DNA of 64,000 nucleotides, from contig NZ_CP116413.1 in assembly GCF_030064675.1 (NCBI RefSeq), positions 405,001-469,000 on the forward strand, read 5' to 3'. This document shows, one piece after another, positions 33,169-41,610 of the stretch. Below the pieces are notes generated by a model. It saw only the letters and a program-made list of their open reading frames with translations. It was not told where the DNA came from and did no database searches. A program made the translations under genes and the position numbers. Numbering within the stretch: position 1 is the stretch's first letter; every line of letters starts with the position of its first letter. Source of the stretch: Crossiella sp. CA-258035 (lineage in GTDB: Bacteria > Actinomycetota > Actinomycetes > Mycobacteriales > Pseudonocardiaceae).

Positions 33169-35972
33169 ACCAGGAACCGTTGCCGCCCTTGGAGTTCCGC
33201 GTGCTCGGCCCGGTCGAGCTGGTGGTCGGCGGCACCCCGCTGGCGATGGGCCGGGCGGGCGCGCGCTGCCTGCTGGCGCTGCTCGCGCTGGAGGTCAACC
33301 AGGTCGTCGGGCACGACCGGATCCAGGCCACGCTGTGGGAGGACGAGCCACCGCCGACCGCGCGCACCGTGGTGCACGGGCACGTCTCCCGGCTGCGCAG
33401 GGTGCTCACCGAGGCCGACCCCGGCGGCTCGGTCACCCTGATCACGCACGCCTCCGGCTACCTGCTGCGCGCCGACCCCCGGCTGGTCGACCTGCACCGG
33501 GCCAGGGCGCTGCTCAGCGCCGCCCGCGGCGAGCCCGCCGCGCGCAGGCGGGAGCTGCTCAGCGAGGCGGTCAAGCTCTGGCGCGGCCCGGTGCTCAGCG
33601 ATGTGCCCTCCTCCCAGGTGCTGCGCGATGTCGCGCCCGAGCTGGAGGAGCTGCGGCTGGTCGCGGTGGAGGAGTGGATCCAGGCCGAGCTGGACCTCGG
33701 CCGGCACGGCGAGGTGGTCGTGGAGCTCCAGCGGCTGGTCGCCGAGCAGCCGTTCCGGGAGCGGCTGGTCGGGCAGCTGGTGCTGGCGCTCTACCGCAGC
33801 GGGCGGCGGGCCGACGCGCTCGGCGCCTACCAGTCCTTCCGGGTCCGGCTGGTGGACGAGCTGGGCATCGACCCCGGCCCCACCCTGCAGGAGCTGCACC
33901 GCCAGGTGCTCACCGACGAGCTCGCGCCCGATCCGGCCGCCCAGCGCCCGGTCTCGCCGCCCTCCGCGCTGCCCAGCGTGCCGGTGCAGCTGCCACCCGC
34001 GCCCGCCGGGTTCACCGGCCGCAGCGCCGAGCTGGCCTGGCTGAACCGGCTGGTCGGCATGGCCGACGGCCCGCGCATCGCGGTGCTCGCGGGCACCGCC
34101 GGGGTGGGCAAGAGCGCGCTCGCGCTGACCTGGGCGCAGCGGGCTGCCGCCGAGTTCCCGGACGGCCAGCTCTACGCCTCGCTGCGCGGGTTCGACCCCG
34201 AGCACGCGCCGGTGGACCCGGCCGAGGTGCTGCGGCACTTCCTGGTCGCCCTCGGCGTGCGGCCGGAGTCGGTGCCCGCGGAGTTCGACGAGCGGCTGGC
34301 GCTCTACCGCTCCACCATCGCCGGGCGGCGGATGCTGGTGCTGCTCGACGACGCGCACGACTCCGACCAGGTGCGCCCGCTGCTGCCCACCAGCGGCGCG
34401 TTCACCGTGGTGACCAGCAGGCGGCGGCTGGACGGGCTGGTGGTGACCAACGGGGCCAGGGTGCTGCCGCTGGACACGCTGTCCATGGCCGACACCGTGC
34501 AGCTGATCAACCGGGTGGCCGGCGAGCGGCACTCCGAGCACGACCTGGCCCAGGTGCGGCGGCTGGCCGAGCTGTGCGGCAACCTGCCGCTGGCGCTGCG
34601 GATCGCCGCCGCCCGGCTCGCGGTCAACCCCGAACGCGAGGTCGGCGACCTGGTGGAGGAGCTGGCCGACGAGCACGAGCGGCTGGCCGCGCTGGACGTG
34701 GAGGAGACCGACACCTCGGTGCGCGGCGCCTTCGACCTGTCCTACCGGGACCTGCCGCCACCGCACGCCAGCGTGTTCCGGCTGCTCGGCGGGCACCCCG
34801 GCCGGGACGTCTCGCCGTACCTGATGGCCACCATGGCCGAGGTCGGGGTGGCCCAGGCCCGGCGCTCGCTGCGCGCGCTGGCCGCCGCGCACCTGGTGAT
34901 CGAGCACGAGGTCGACCGGTTCTCCATGCACGACCTGATGCGCCTGTACGCCAGGGCGCTGTTCCGCAACGAGACCGAGGAGAAGGAGCGGGACAGCGCG
35001 CTGCGCGGCCTGCTCGACTACTACCTGGTGGTGGCCGACCGGGCGCGCAGGCTGATGCGGCCCATCCTGGACGACCTGCGCCCCGGCCTGACCCGCCCGC
35101 ACGTGCGGCAGCCGACCCTCAACGACCGGCAGCAGGCGCTGGCCTTCTTCGACGCCGAGTGGGCCAACCTGACCTCGGTGGTGGTGCTCGCCGAGGAGTC
35201 CGGCCAGCACGAGGCCGCCTGGCAGCTGCCCACCATGCTCAACCCGTACCTGGACGCGCGGTTCCCGTGGGAGGACGCGGTCAAGGTCAACCTGATCGGG
35301 CTGGAGGCGGCCAGGCTGCTGGGCAACCGGTGGGGCGAGGTGCGCATCCACACCGCGCTGGGCATGATCCACGGCCGGCGCGGGCTGCCCGAGCTGTCCC
35401 TGCACCACGACTCCACCGCCTACCGGATCGCCGAGGAGATCGGCGACCTGGCCTCGCTGGCGCTGCTGTCCAGCAACATGACCCAGTACCTGTACGAGAC
35501 CGGCCGCAAGGACGAGGCGGTCGAGTCCTGCCGCCGGGCGATCGAGCTGAGCAGGCGGATCGGCAACTTCTTCGTGCTGCCCATCGCGCTGACCAACATG
35601 GCCGAGATCGCCATCCGGCACCGCGACCACGAGCAGGCCCTGGTGCACCTGCGCGAAGCCCTCGACATCTACCGCGACTCCAACAACAACGACCGGATGG
35701 CCATCGTGCTCGGCGGCATGGGCGACGTCAGCCGGGACCTCGGCCGCCTGGACGAGGCCGAGCGGTACTACCGGGACGCGGTGGCCGCCGCCGAAGCCGC
35801 CGGATCCAAACCGCAGGAAGCACGGATGCTGATGGAGTTCGGCGAGGTGCTCGTCTCCCGCGGGGACCCCGGCGGGGCCAGGGTGGTCTGGCAGCGCTCG
35901 CTGGAGCTCTACGAGGTGCTGCGGCTGCCCGAGCTGGAGGTGCTGCGGGACCGGCTGGCCCAGCTCGGCTGA
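33165..35972 (+). CDS. Second SARP/AfsR-type regulator: BTAD, NB-ARC ATPase and TPR domains
   Basis: A 935-residue protein with the same layout as its upstream partner: winged helix (LEFRVLGPVELVVGGTPL), BTAD (LVDLHRARALLSAARGE), NB-ARC with Walker A GTAGVGKSALAL near 308, MLVLLDDAHDSDQVRPLLP and NLPLALRIAAARLAV, a winged helix (HDLMRLYARALF) and C-terminal TPRs. The GTG start overlaps the stop of the first SARP. The two proteins are similar along their length but clearly diverged, so the duplication is old. Whether they form a heteromeric complex is unknown. No biosynthetic cluster is adjacent within the window. Confidence 0.9.
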   Translation: MNQEPLPPLEFRVLGPVELVVGGTPLAMGRAGARCLLALLALEVNQVVGHDRIQATLWEDEPPPTARTVVHGHVSRLRRVLTEADPGGSVTLITHASGYLLRADPRLVDLHRARALLSAARGEPAARRRELLSEAVKLWRGPVLSDVPSSQVLRDVAPELEELRLVAVEEWIQAELDLGRHGEVVVELQRLVAEQPFRERLVGQLVLALYRSGRRADALGAYQSFRVRLVDELGIDPGPTLQELHRQVLTDELAPDPAAQRPVSPPSALPSVPVQLPPAPAGFTGRSAELAWLNRLVGMADGPRIAVLAGTAGVGKSALALTWAQRAAAEFPDGQLYASLRGFDPEHAPVDPAEVLRHFLVALGVRPESVPAEFDERLALYRSTIAGRRMLVLLDDAHDSDQVRPLLPTSGAFTVVTSRRRLDGLVVTNGARVLPLDTLSMADTVQLINRVAGERHSEHDLAQVRRLAELCGNLPLALRIAAARLAVNPEREVGDLVEELADEHERLAALDVEETDTSVRGAFDLSYRDLPPPHASVFRLLGGHPGRDVSPYLMATMAEVGVAQARRSLRALAAAHLVIEHEVDRFSMHDLMRLYARALFRNETEEKERDSALRGLLDYYLVVADRARRLMRPILDDLRPGLTRPHVRQPTLNDRQQALAFFDAEWANLTSVVVLAEESGQHEAAWQLPTMLNPYLDARFPWEDAVKVNLIGLEAARLLGNRWGEVRIHTALGMIHGRRGLPELSLHHDSTAYRIAEEIGDLASLALLSSNMTQYLYETGRKDEAVESCRRAIELSRRIGNFFVLPIALTNMAEIAIRHRDHEQALVHLREALDIYRDSNNNDRMAIVLGGMGDVSRDLGRLDEAERYYRDAVAAAEAAGSKPQEARMLMEFGEVLVSRGDPGGARVVWQRSLELYEVLRLPELEVLRDRLAQLG

Positions 35973-36191
35973 GGTGTTTTGTGGCCAATGCTGGGAAAAC
36001 GCTGGTACACGGCCGTCTCAGGCGGCACACTGGAGGCTACCCGCCATGCCCCGCTGATCTCGTTTAGTTCGCGGTTAGGCTCCGTCAAGCGGGTCGTGGA
36101 ATTCTTTGTGCTGTCGGTGGTTGGTTCGCGCTGCACCAGCGACATGGCGGCACTGGGGGAGCCTTCTGGGGGAGGTTCGTCGCCCACTTGG

Positions 36192-36229
36192 TCACACCCG
36201 GCATCCGCGTCCCCGGATGCCGGGTGTGA
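36192..36229 (+). terminator. Perfect 15-bp hairpin terminator after the SARP genes
   Basis: TCACACCCGGCATCC (36192-36206), loop GCGTCCCC and GGATGCCGGGTGTGA (36215-36229) are followed by TTGGTTTTGG. It lies 220 bases past the second SARP stop. Confidence 0.8.
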
Positions 36230-36247
36230 TTGGTTTTGGGGGGTTGG

Positions 36248-36286
36248 TGGCTGGGTTTTCAGGCCTGTGGCTGGGTTTCAGGCCTG
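36248..36286. repeat. Tandem repeat of 20 and 19 bases
   Basis: TGGCTGGGTTTTCAGGCCTG (36248-36267) is followed immediately by a copy lacking one T (36268-36286). It lies just upstream of the large inverted repeat. Confidence 0.8.
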
Positions 36287-36311
36287 TCACATTGGCGTGC
36301 TCCGCACGCGG

Positions 36312-36406
36312 GATTTTTTCGCTCTTGAGTCGTGCGTTCGTGATCCCGGCACTCCGAAGCTTGCTTCGCGTGTGCCGGGATCACGAACGCACGACGCGAA
36401 AAAATC
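36312..36406. repeat. Large imperfect inverted repeat (about 95 bases)
   Basis: Outer arms GATTTTTTCGC (36312-36322) and GCGAAAAAATC (36396-36406), 23-base perfect inner arms (36330-36352 and 36372-36394, core GTTCGTGATCCCGGCAC) and a tip CGAAGC-TT-GCTTCG (36355-36368). The left side has a 7-base bulge (36323-36329) against a single unpaired base on the right. It may be a bidirectional terminator between convergent genes or a small dispersed palindromic element. Confidence 0.85.
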
Positions 36407-36494
36407 AAACCCGTCGCTGGGTCAAAGGGCCCGGCGTGTCGCTGGCGCGCCACGCCTCCCAACGCGGCAAGTCGCCGCGCTGTTGTGTTGGCGC

Positions 36495-37295
36495 TCAGGC
36501 CTTTTCGCAGAGTTCGGCCAGTTCTGGGCGTTTTGGCTCGATGCCGTCGGCGGAGGACCTTCCGGCCAGTCTGCGGCCGAGCCATGGCACGAAGTGTTGT
36601 CTTGCCCACTTCAGGTCCGCTCGGCGCAGGGTGAGCCAGTCCGCGGGATCGGCTACCGGCCATGGTTCGGACCAGTCCGCGGTGACCGGGATGCCGAGTT
36701 CGGCGCAGGCGCGCAGGGCGACTCGTTCGTGGCCCTCGGGGGACAGGTGCAGGCGGTCCTCGCTCCAGGCTCTGGGGTCGTGCAGGACCGTCATGGACCA
36801 CAGGTCGACGACGTAGCAGTTGTGGCGGTCGGCGATGGCTCTCAGGTGGGCGTTGTAGGTGGCTACCTTGCCCCGGACGCGGCGCATGATGGGCACGTCC
36901 TTGGTGTCGAAGCCGGTGCAGATGACCACGTCGGCCCCTGCCTTGCGGAGCTGGGCGGTGGCTGCTTCGAACTGCACGGCCAGGGCGTCCGGGTCGCTGC
37001 CTGGGCGCAGGATGTCGTTGCCGCCTGCACAGAACGTGACCAGTTCCGGTTGCAGGGCTACCGCGACCGGCAGCTGCTCGTCGATGATCTGGCCGAGCAG
37101 TTTGCCCCGAATCGCGAGGTTCGCGTAGCGCAGGTGCGGGCGGGCCGTGGCCAGGTGGCCGGCCAGACGGTCTGCCCAGCCACGGAAACTGCCGTCCGGC
37201 CACGGATCGTCGAGGCCCTCGGTGAAGCTGTCGCCCAGCGCGGCGTAGGACCCCCAGAGGCCCGGCACGGCCTCCTCTTCTAGCGGCTTCTCCAT
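36495..37295 (-). CDS. SGNH/GDSL hydrolase
   Basis: A 266-residue SGNH-fold esterase without a signal peptide, hence probably cytoplasmic. The four blocks are present: block I YAALGDSFTEG (Ser near residue 23), block II with Gly (NLAIRGKLLGQII), block III GGND near residue 90, and block V with the Asp-x-x-His pair (SEDRLHLSPEGH near 180). The C-terminal 60 residues (WARQHFVPWLGRRLAGRSS) are typical of actinomycete SGNH proteins next to primary metabolism genes. The substrate is unknown. It diverges from the secreted protein gene at 37441, with a palindrome in between. Confidence 0.9.
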   Translation of the reverse strand: MEKPLEEEAVPGLWGSYAALGDSFTEGLDDPWPDGSFRGWADRLAGHLATARPHLRYANLAIRGKLLGQIIDEQLPVAVALQPELVTFCAGGNDILRPGSDPDALAVQFEAATAQLRKAGADVVICTGFDTKDVPIMRRVRGKVATYNAHLRAIADRHNCYVVDLWSMTVLHDPRAWSEDRLHLSPEGHERVALRACAELGIPVTADWSEPWPVADPADWLTLRRADLKWARQHFVPWLGRRLAGRSSADGIEPKRPELAELCEKA

Positions 37296-37352
37296 CCGGC
37301 CAGCATGACAAGCGGAGCGCGACCTACGCTACCGTCAGTTACGATGACGAAG

Positions 37353-37368
37353 GTTACTCACCAGTAAC
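37353..37368. promoter_or_regulatory. Palindrome GTTACT-CACC-AGTAAC in a divergent promoter
   Basis: Perfect 6-base arms around CACC, centred in the 145-base gap between the GDSL gene (start 37295) and the secreted protein gene (start 37441). A further AGTTAC lies 17 bases upstream. The position suits a transcription factor site; the factor is unknown. Confidence 0.38.
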
Positions 37369-37440
37369 TGTGGAAAGTCATCGGATGTCCGACCGAAAGT
37401 ATGAGCCGATTGCCGCGTGATTCTCGCAACACTTCGGGCC

Positions 37441-38322
37441 ATGCGTCGTGTTGTGATCGGATCTTTGGCAGTGCTGCTGCTGGCGGCTCCGGCCGCGCAG
37501 GCTGCTCCGCAGGAGTGGCAGCAGGTGGGCTCGGACATCCTCTCCGGGGTCAGCGGGACCACCGTGCTGGCCCGCGGTGACGGGCGGGTCGAGTCGCTCA
37601 TCGTGCGGGACAACAAGAAGCCGGGGCAGAACCGGATCGCCAGGGTGGTGCAGGCCGACGGCAAGAAGCCGGTGGTGGAACCGCTGGAGTGGCGCGGTGA
37701 GCTGCCGGTGGACCTGGAGTCGATCGAGCCGGTGCCGGGGCGGGCGGGGGAGTTCCTCGCGCTGGCCAGCAAGGGCAAGGGTTTTCTGATCAAGCTCGGT
37801 GCGGGTGAGGTGACCGTGCGGCAGACCTTCCAGGTGCCTGCGGGGCAGGCCGGTGATGACTACGAGAGCTTCGCGCTGGCCGCCGCGGGTGGCAAGACGA
37901 TCGCGCTGTGGGCGGACCGGGGGCTGGACAGCAGGCCGGCCACGCTCTACGCGGCCGAGTTCGACCTGGTGGAGCTGACCTTCGGGCCGGTGAAGTCCGC
38001 GGCGGTCCGGGTGCCCTACCCGAGGAAGAACGTGCGGCACATGTCCGACCTGGACGTGCTGCCCGACGGTGAGCTGGTCATCTCGGCCGCCTCGGACAAC
38101 GGGGACGACGGTCCGTTCGACTCCGCGACCTACTCGGCCGGCCGGGTGCGCGCGAGGGCGAACGGGGTGGCGCTGGAGGTCCGGCAGGAGCCGAGGCGGA
38201 TCGGCGCCTTCACCGGGCGCAAGATCGAGGCGCTGACCTGCCTGGACGCCAGGTGCGGGGAGATGTTGCTGGGCACCGACGACGAGAACAAGGGCGGCGC
38301 GCTGCGCCTTGCCGCTAGGTGA
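37441..38322 (+). CDS. Secreted protein of unknown function
   Basis: A 293-residue exported protein. The ATG at 37441 opens a clear Sec signal peptide (VVIGSLAVLLLAAPAAQA), whereas an in-frame GTG eight codons upstream has none. The mature part is rich in short beta-strand-like segments (VESLIVRDNKK, GFLIKLGAGEVTVRQ, VLPDGELVISAASDNGDDG, RRIGAFTGRKIEALTC) and resembles a beta-propeller or esterase-like phytase-type fold, without recognisable catalytic residues. Two Cys near the C-terminus (LTCLDARCGEM) may form a disulfide. I cannot assign a function. A strong terminator follows 36 bases past the stop. Confidence 0.8.
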   Translation: MRRVVIGSLAVLLLAAPAAQAAPQEWQQVGSDILSGVSGTTVLARGDGRVESLIVRDNKKPGQNRIARVVQADGKKPVVEPLEWRGELPVDLESIEPVPGRAGEFLALASKGKGFLIKLGAGEVTVRQTFQVPAGQAGDDYESFALAAAGGKTIALWADRGLDSRPATLYAAEFDLVELTFGPVKSAAVRVPYPRKNVRHMSDLDVLPDGELVISAASDNGDDGPFDSATYSAGRVRARANGVALEVRQEPRRIGAFTGRKIEALTCLDARCGEMLLGTDDENKGGALRLAAR

Positions 38323-38357
38323 GGTCTGGCCACCAGGTGAGCCCTCTTCGGTGGAAA

Positions 38358-38395
38358 CCGCGGCGGTCCCGGTTCAGGGGCCGGGACCGCCGCGG
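38358..38395. terminator. Perfect 15-bp bidirectional terminator hairpin
   Basis: CCGCGGCGGTCCCGG (38358-38372), loop TTCAGGGG and CCGGGACCGCCGCGG (38381-38395) lie between the convergent secreted-protein gene and the sugar-kinase gene ending at 38400. It can end both transcripts. Confidence 0.8.
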
Positions 38396-38399
38396 GGGC

Positions 38400-39452
38400 T
38401 CACACCGCGGCCGCTTCCTCCGCGCCGCCATCCACTGGAGCGCTCTCAGTCGCGGCTGGGGCGAGGAAACCGGCCCGCAGCCGGGTTTCCGCTTCCCGGT
38501 CCGCGCCGAGCACGTCCAGCCCGGCCAGTGCCGCGCCGACCACCGGTGGCGGGTCCACCACGATGATCTCGGCCAGCGGGGCGACCGCCCGGCAGCGCTT
38601 GGCCACCTGCTCGATCACCGCGGGACCGACGCCGGTGAGCACCCCGCCGCCGAGCACCACGTGCACCGGCTCGGCGGTGAGGTCGAGCTGCCGCAGGCTG
38701 ACCGTGGCCAGCACGCTGACCTCGTCGATCAGCCGGTCCACCACCTGCTGGGCCACCGCGTCGCCCTGCCCGGCCACCCGGAACAGCAACGGGGACAGCT
38801 CGTGCAGCACGTCCTCGGACAGCTCGCCGAAGTGCAGCCGCTCGATCAGCTCCAGCAGGGTGGGCACCGCGAAGTGCTCGCGGATGGCCGGCAGCAGCGC
38901 GGTGGGCTCGCCCCGGCCGTCCTCGGCCCGCACCGCCAGCCACAGCGCCTCGCTGCCCAGGTGCGCGCCGCCGCCCCAGTCACCGGAGATCCGGCCCAGC
39001 GCGGGGAAGCGGTGCACCCGGCCGTCCGGGGCCACCCCGACGCCGTTGATGCCCGCGCCGCAGACCACCGCCACGCCCGCGCCGGTGGGACTGCCCGCGC
39101 GCAGCAGCGCGAAGGTGTCGTTGGCCACCGTGGTGGTGGCCGACCAGCCGCGCGCGGTGATCGCCTCCTGGAGGAACTGCTCCTCCTTGGGCAGGTCCGC
39201 CCCCGCCAGGTAGGCCGAGGTGTGCGCGGCGAAGGGAGCCGTGCCGGCGTAGCCCGCCTGCCGGGCGGCCTCGACGATCAGGCTCTCGAAGGTGTCCAGG
39301 CCCCGCTGCATGCCCACCGTCTGCGGCGGCGAGCCGATGCCGCGGACCCGGGACAGCACCTCGCCGTCCCGGGAAACCAGCATCACATCGGTCTTGCTGT
39401 TGCCGCCGTCGATGGCCAGGACGAGATCACTGATCTCGGGTCTCCCGCTCAT
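38400..39452 (-). CDS. BadF/BadG/BcrA/BcrD-type sugar kinase (N-acetylglucosamine kinase-like)
   Basis: A 350-residue ASKHA-fold kinase. ATP-binding motifs are LAIDGGNSKTDVMLV (phosphate 1), VANDTFALLRAG, AVVCGAGINGVGV (phosphate 2) and VVLGGGVLTG (adenosine). SGDWGGGAHLGSEAL is the conserved loop of GlcNAc-kinase-type members. Its ATG overlaps the stop of the GH4 gene (ATGA). Being the last gene of a sugar ABC/GH4 operon, it probably phosphorylates the imported sugar at C6, which would supply the 6-phospho substrate that GH4 needs. The natural substrate (GlcNAc, glucose or a disaccharide) is not decided by sequence. Confidence 0.86.
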   Translation of the reverse strand: MSGRPEISDLVLAIDGGNSKTDVMLVSRDGEVLSRVRGIGSPPQTVGMQRGLDTFESLIVEAARQAGYAGTAPFAAHTSAYLAGADLPKEEQFLQEAITARGWSATTTVANDTFALLRAGSPTGAGVAVVCGAGINGVGVAPDGRVHRFPALGRISGDWGGGAHLGSEALWLAVRAEDGRGEPTALLPAIREHFAVPTLLELIERLHFGELSEDVLHELSPLLFRVAGQGDAVAQQVVDRLIDEVSVLATVSLRQLDLTAEPVHVVLGGGVLTGVGPAVIEQVAKRCRAVAPLAEIIVVDPPPVVGAALAGLDVLGADREAETRLRAGFLAPAATESAPVDGGAEEAAAV

Positions 39453-40714
39453 GCCTTCGCCCACGGCAGCAGCTCGGCGTTCTCCGCGACGAGCTGGTCG
39501 GCCAGCTTCTCCGCGATGTTCCACTGGCCGATCAGCGGGTGCGCGAGCAGCGCGTTGGCCACCCGGTCCCGGCCGCCGTGCAGCGCGGCCTCCAGGGCCA
39601 GGTACTCGTAGGCGGTGACGTGGCTGATCAGGCCCGAGTACTCGGGCTCGATCGGCCTGACCGGCAACGGCTCCGCGCCGTTGCGGTCCACAATGGACGG
39701 AACCTCGATCACCGCGTCGTCCGGCAGGAACGAGAACGTGCCGTTGTTCTGGACGTTGACCACGTGCTCCTCGCCCTGGTCGCCGCCGGTGAGCGCGTGC
39801 ACCAGCTGGACCGCGGCCTCGGAGTAGTAGGCGCCGCCGCGCTGGGACAGCGCCTCCGGCTTGGTCACCACCGCGGGATCGGCGTAGACGCCCATCAGCT
39901 CCTTCTCCACCAGGCTGACCACCTCCGCGCGCGGCGGCTCGGTGCGCTGCCTGGCCACCACCTCGTCGTGGCTGTAGAAGTACTTGAGGTAGTAGGAGGG
40001 CACCACGCCCAGCCGGCGCATCAGCTCGGCGGGCAGCCCGATGTGCTCGGCCACGTCCTCGCCGAACTCCGAGAGCAGCCTCGGCAGCACGTCCACGCCG
40101 TCCACCAGCACCTCGCGCTCCCAGGTCAGGTGGTTGAGGCCGATGTGGCCCAGCCGCACCTGTTCCGGGGCCGCGCCGAGCAGCTTGCCGACGTAGCGCT
40201 GGAAGCCGATGGCCACGTTGCACAGGCCGACCGCCCGGAAACCGGCCTGCACCAGGGCTCTGGTGACGATGCCGACCGGGTTGGTGAAGTTGACGATCCA
40301 GGTGTCCGGCCCGGTGACCTTGCGCACCCGCTCGGCGATGTCGAGCACCACCGGGACCGTGCGCAGCGCCTTGGCCAGACCGCCCGCTCCGGTGGTCTCC
40401 TGCCCGACGCAGCCGCATTCCAGCGGGAAGGTCTCATCCGAGCGGCGGGCCTCTTGCCCGCCGACGCGCAGCTGCAGCAGCACCGCGGCCGCGCCCTCGG
40501 CGCCGGACTCCAGGTCCGTGGTGGTGCGGACCCTGGCCGGGTGTCCCGCGTGGTCGAGCAACCGCTGGCTGAACTCGCCGATCACCGCGAGCCGGTGCTC
40601 GTCCGGGTCGACCAGCACGATCTCGTCCACCGCAAGGCTGGTTCTGCGCCCGGCGATCCCGTCGATCAGCTCAGGGGTGTAGGTGGAGCCGCCTCCGACG
40701 ACGGTGAGCTTCAT
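39449..40714 (-). CDS. GH4 family 6-phospho-beta-glucosidase
   Basis: A 421-residue NAD- and metal-dependent glycosidase. The Rossmann start is KLTVVGGGSTYTPELIDG, with the phospho-sugar loop NFTNPVGIVT, the metal-ligand Cys in LCNVAIGFQR near 165 and His in GLNHLTWERE near 195, and the catalytic Tyr region GGAYYSEAA near 290. The LicH/CelF-type pattern favours a 6-phospho-beta-glucoside over an alpha-glucoside. It starts two bases after the MalG-type permease gene and overlaps the kinase gene by four bases. No PTS gene is present, so the phosphate must be added inside the cell. Confidence 0.92.
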   Translation of the reverse strand: MKLTVVGGGSTYTPELIDGIAGRRTSLAVDEIVLVDPDEHRLAVIGEFSQRLLDHAGHPARVRTTTDLESGAEGAAAVLLQLRVGGQEARRSDETFPLECGCVGQETTGAGGLAKALRTVPVVLDIAERVRKVTGPDTWIVNFTNPVGIVTRALVQAGFRAVGLCNVAIGFQRYVGKLLGAAPEQVRLGHIGLNHLTWEREVLVDGVDVLPRLLSEFGEDVAEHIGLPAELMRRLGVVPSYYLKYFYSHDEVVARQRTEPPRAEVVSLVEKELMGVYADPAVVTKPEALSQRGGAYYSEAAVQLVHALTGGDQGEEHVVNVQNNGTFSFLPDDAVIEVPSIVDRNGAEPLPVRPIEPEYSGLISHVTAYEYLALEAALHGGRDRVANALLAHPLIGQWNIAEKLADQLVAENAELLPWAKA

Positions 40715-40716
40715 CG

Positions 40717-41610
40717 TTAACCCTTAACTCCGGTGAAGGTGATCCCTCGGACGAAGGACTTCTGCGCGAACAGGAACAGCACGATGGCCGGAACCATGAT
40801 CAGCGCCGTGGCGGCCATCATCAGGTTCCACTCCACGGCGTGCTGGCCCCGGAACGAGGCCAGTGACAACGACAGCGGCCAGTTGGCCTTGTTCTCCCCG
40901 GTGTAGATCAGCGGACCGAAGAAGTCGTTCCAGGTGTAGAGGAAGCAGAACAGCCCGGTGGCCGCGATCCCCGGGCGGGACATCGGGATGAGCACCCGCA
41001 GCACGGCGGTGAACTCGTTGCAGCCGTCGATCTTGGCCGAGTCGATGTAGTCCTGCGGGATGGTCAGGAAGAACTGGCGCAGCAGGAACACGCTGAAGGC
41101 GTCGAAGAGGAAGTACGGCACGATCAGCGGCCACAGCGTGCCGGTCAGGCCGAACTTGACCCACATGTCGTACAGCGGCACCGCCACCACCTGCGGCGGC
41201 AGCATCATCGCGGCCACCACCAGCAGGAAGACCCCGTTGCGGCCCTTCCACTTCAGCCTGGCCAGCGCGTAGGCCGCCGGGATCGCCGAGAGCAGCATGC
41301 CCGCGGTGGCCAGCAGCGAGTACATCAGGCTGTTGAGCGTGTACTCCAGCAGCGGCGCCTTGTCGAAGACCCGGAAGAAGTTCTCCGGGTGCCAGGACTC
41401 CGGCCACAGGCTGGAGGACAGCGCCTGGCTGTCGGACATGAACGCGGTGAGGAAGACGAACACGATCGGCAGCGAGAAGGCCAGCGCCAGCGCGATGCCG
41501 ATGCTGTGCGTGGCGATCCAGTACAGCGTCTTCTGCCAGGAGCCGCTGGGCTTCCGCTTGGGCGGTGGCCTGCGGCGGCTGGCCGGACGTGTTGCGGTCG
41601 CGGTGGTCAC
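40717..41610 (-). CDS. Carbohydrate ABC transporter permease (MalG/CUT1 type)
   Basis: A 297-residue six-helix permease with a basic N-terminal extension (RRRPPPKRKPSG) and the EAA-type loop (DYIDSAKIDGCNEFTAVLRVLIPMSRPG) near residue 205. It begins at the GTG at 41610, overlapping the MalF-type stop (GTGA), with GAGGAGG ahead. The C-terminus FVRGITFTGVKG is typical of this group. It is the second permease of the operon that also encodes a GH4 enzyme and a kinase. The ATPase is missing, and the MsiK-type protein at 9339 is a candidate. Confidence 0.92.
   Translation of the reverse strand: MTTATATRPASRRRPPPKRKPSGSWQKTLYWIATHSIGIALALAFSLPIVFVFLTAFMSDSQALSSSLWPESWHPENFFRVFDKAPLLEYTLNSLMYSLLATAGMLLSAIPAAYALARLKWKGRNGVFLLVVAAMMLPPQVVAVPLYDMWVKFGLTGTLWPLIVPYFLFDAFSVFLLRQFFLTIPQDYIDSAKIDGCNEFTAVLRVLIPMSRPGIAATGLFCFLYTWNDFFGPLIYTGENKANWPLSLSLASFRGQHAVEWNLMMAATALIMVPAIVLFLFAQKSFVRGITFTGVKG

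Larger units (their letters stand above)
35973..36494. other. Non-coding repeat-rich region between convergent genes
   Basis: About 520 bases without a convincing gene. It contains the terminator at 36192, a 20-base tandem repeat at 36248, a small hairpin GCGTGC-TCC-GCACGC (36295-36309) and a large inverted repeat at 36312-36406. A plus-strand frame starting at 35988 runs into the terminator and lacks a ribosome site, so I do not call it. Confidence 0.65.

Noticed and set aside
32832-35648. Long minus-strand open frame opposite the second SARP gene
   Set aside because: It is low-complexity His/Gln/Arg/Gly-rich antisense sequence; the plus strand carries complete SARP, NB-ARC and TPR motifs.
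35988-36250. Possible small plus-strand protein between the second SARP gene and the terminator
   Set aside because: It has no ribosome site, reads through the terminator hairpin and lacks family resemblance. It could be a peptide gene, but I cannot support it.
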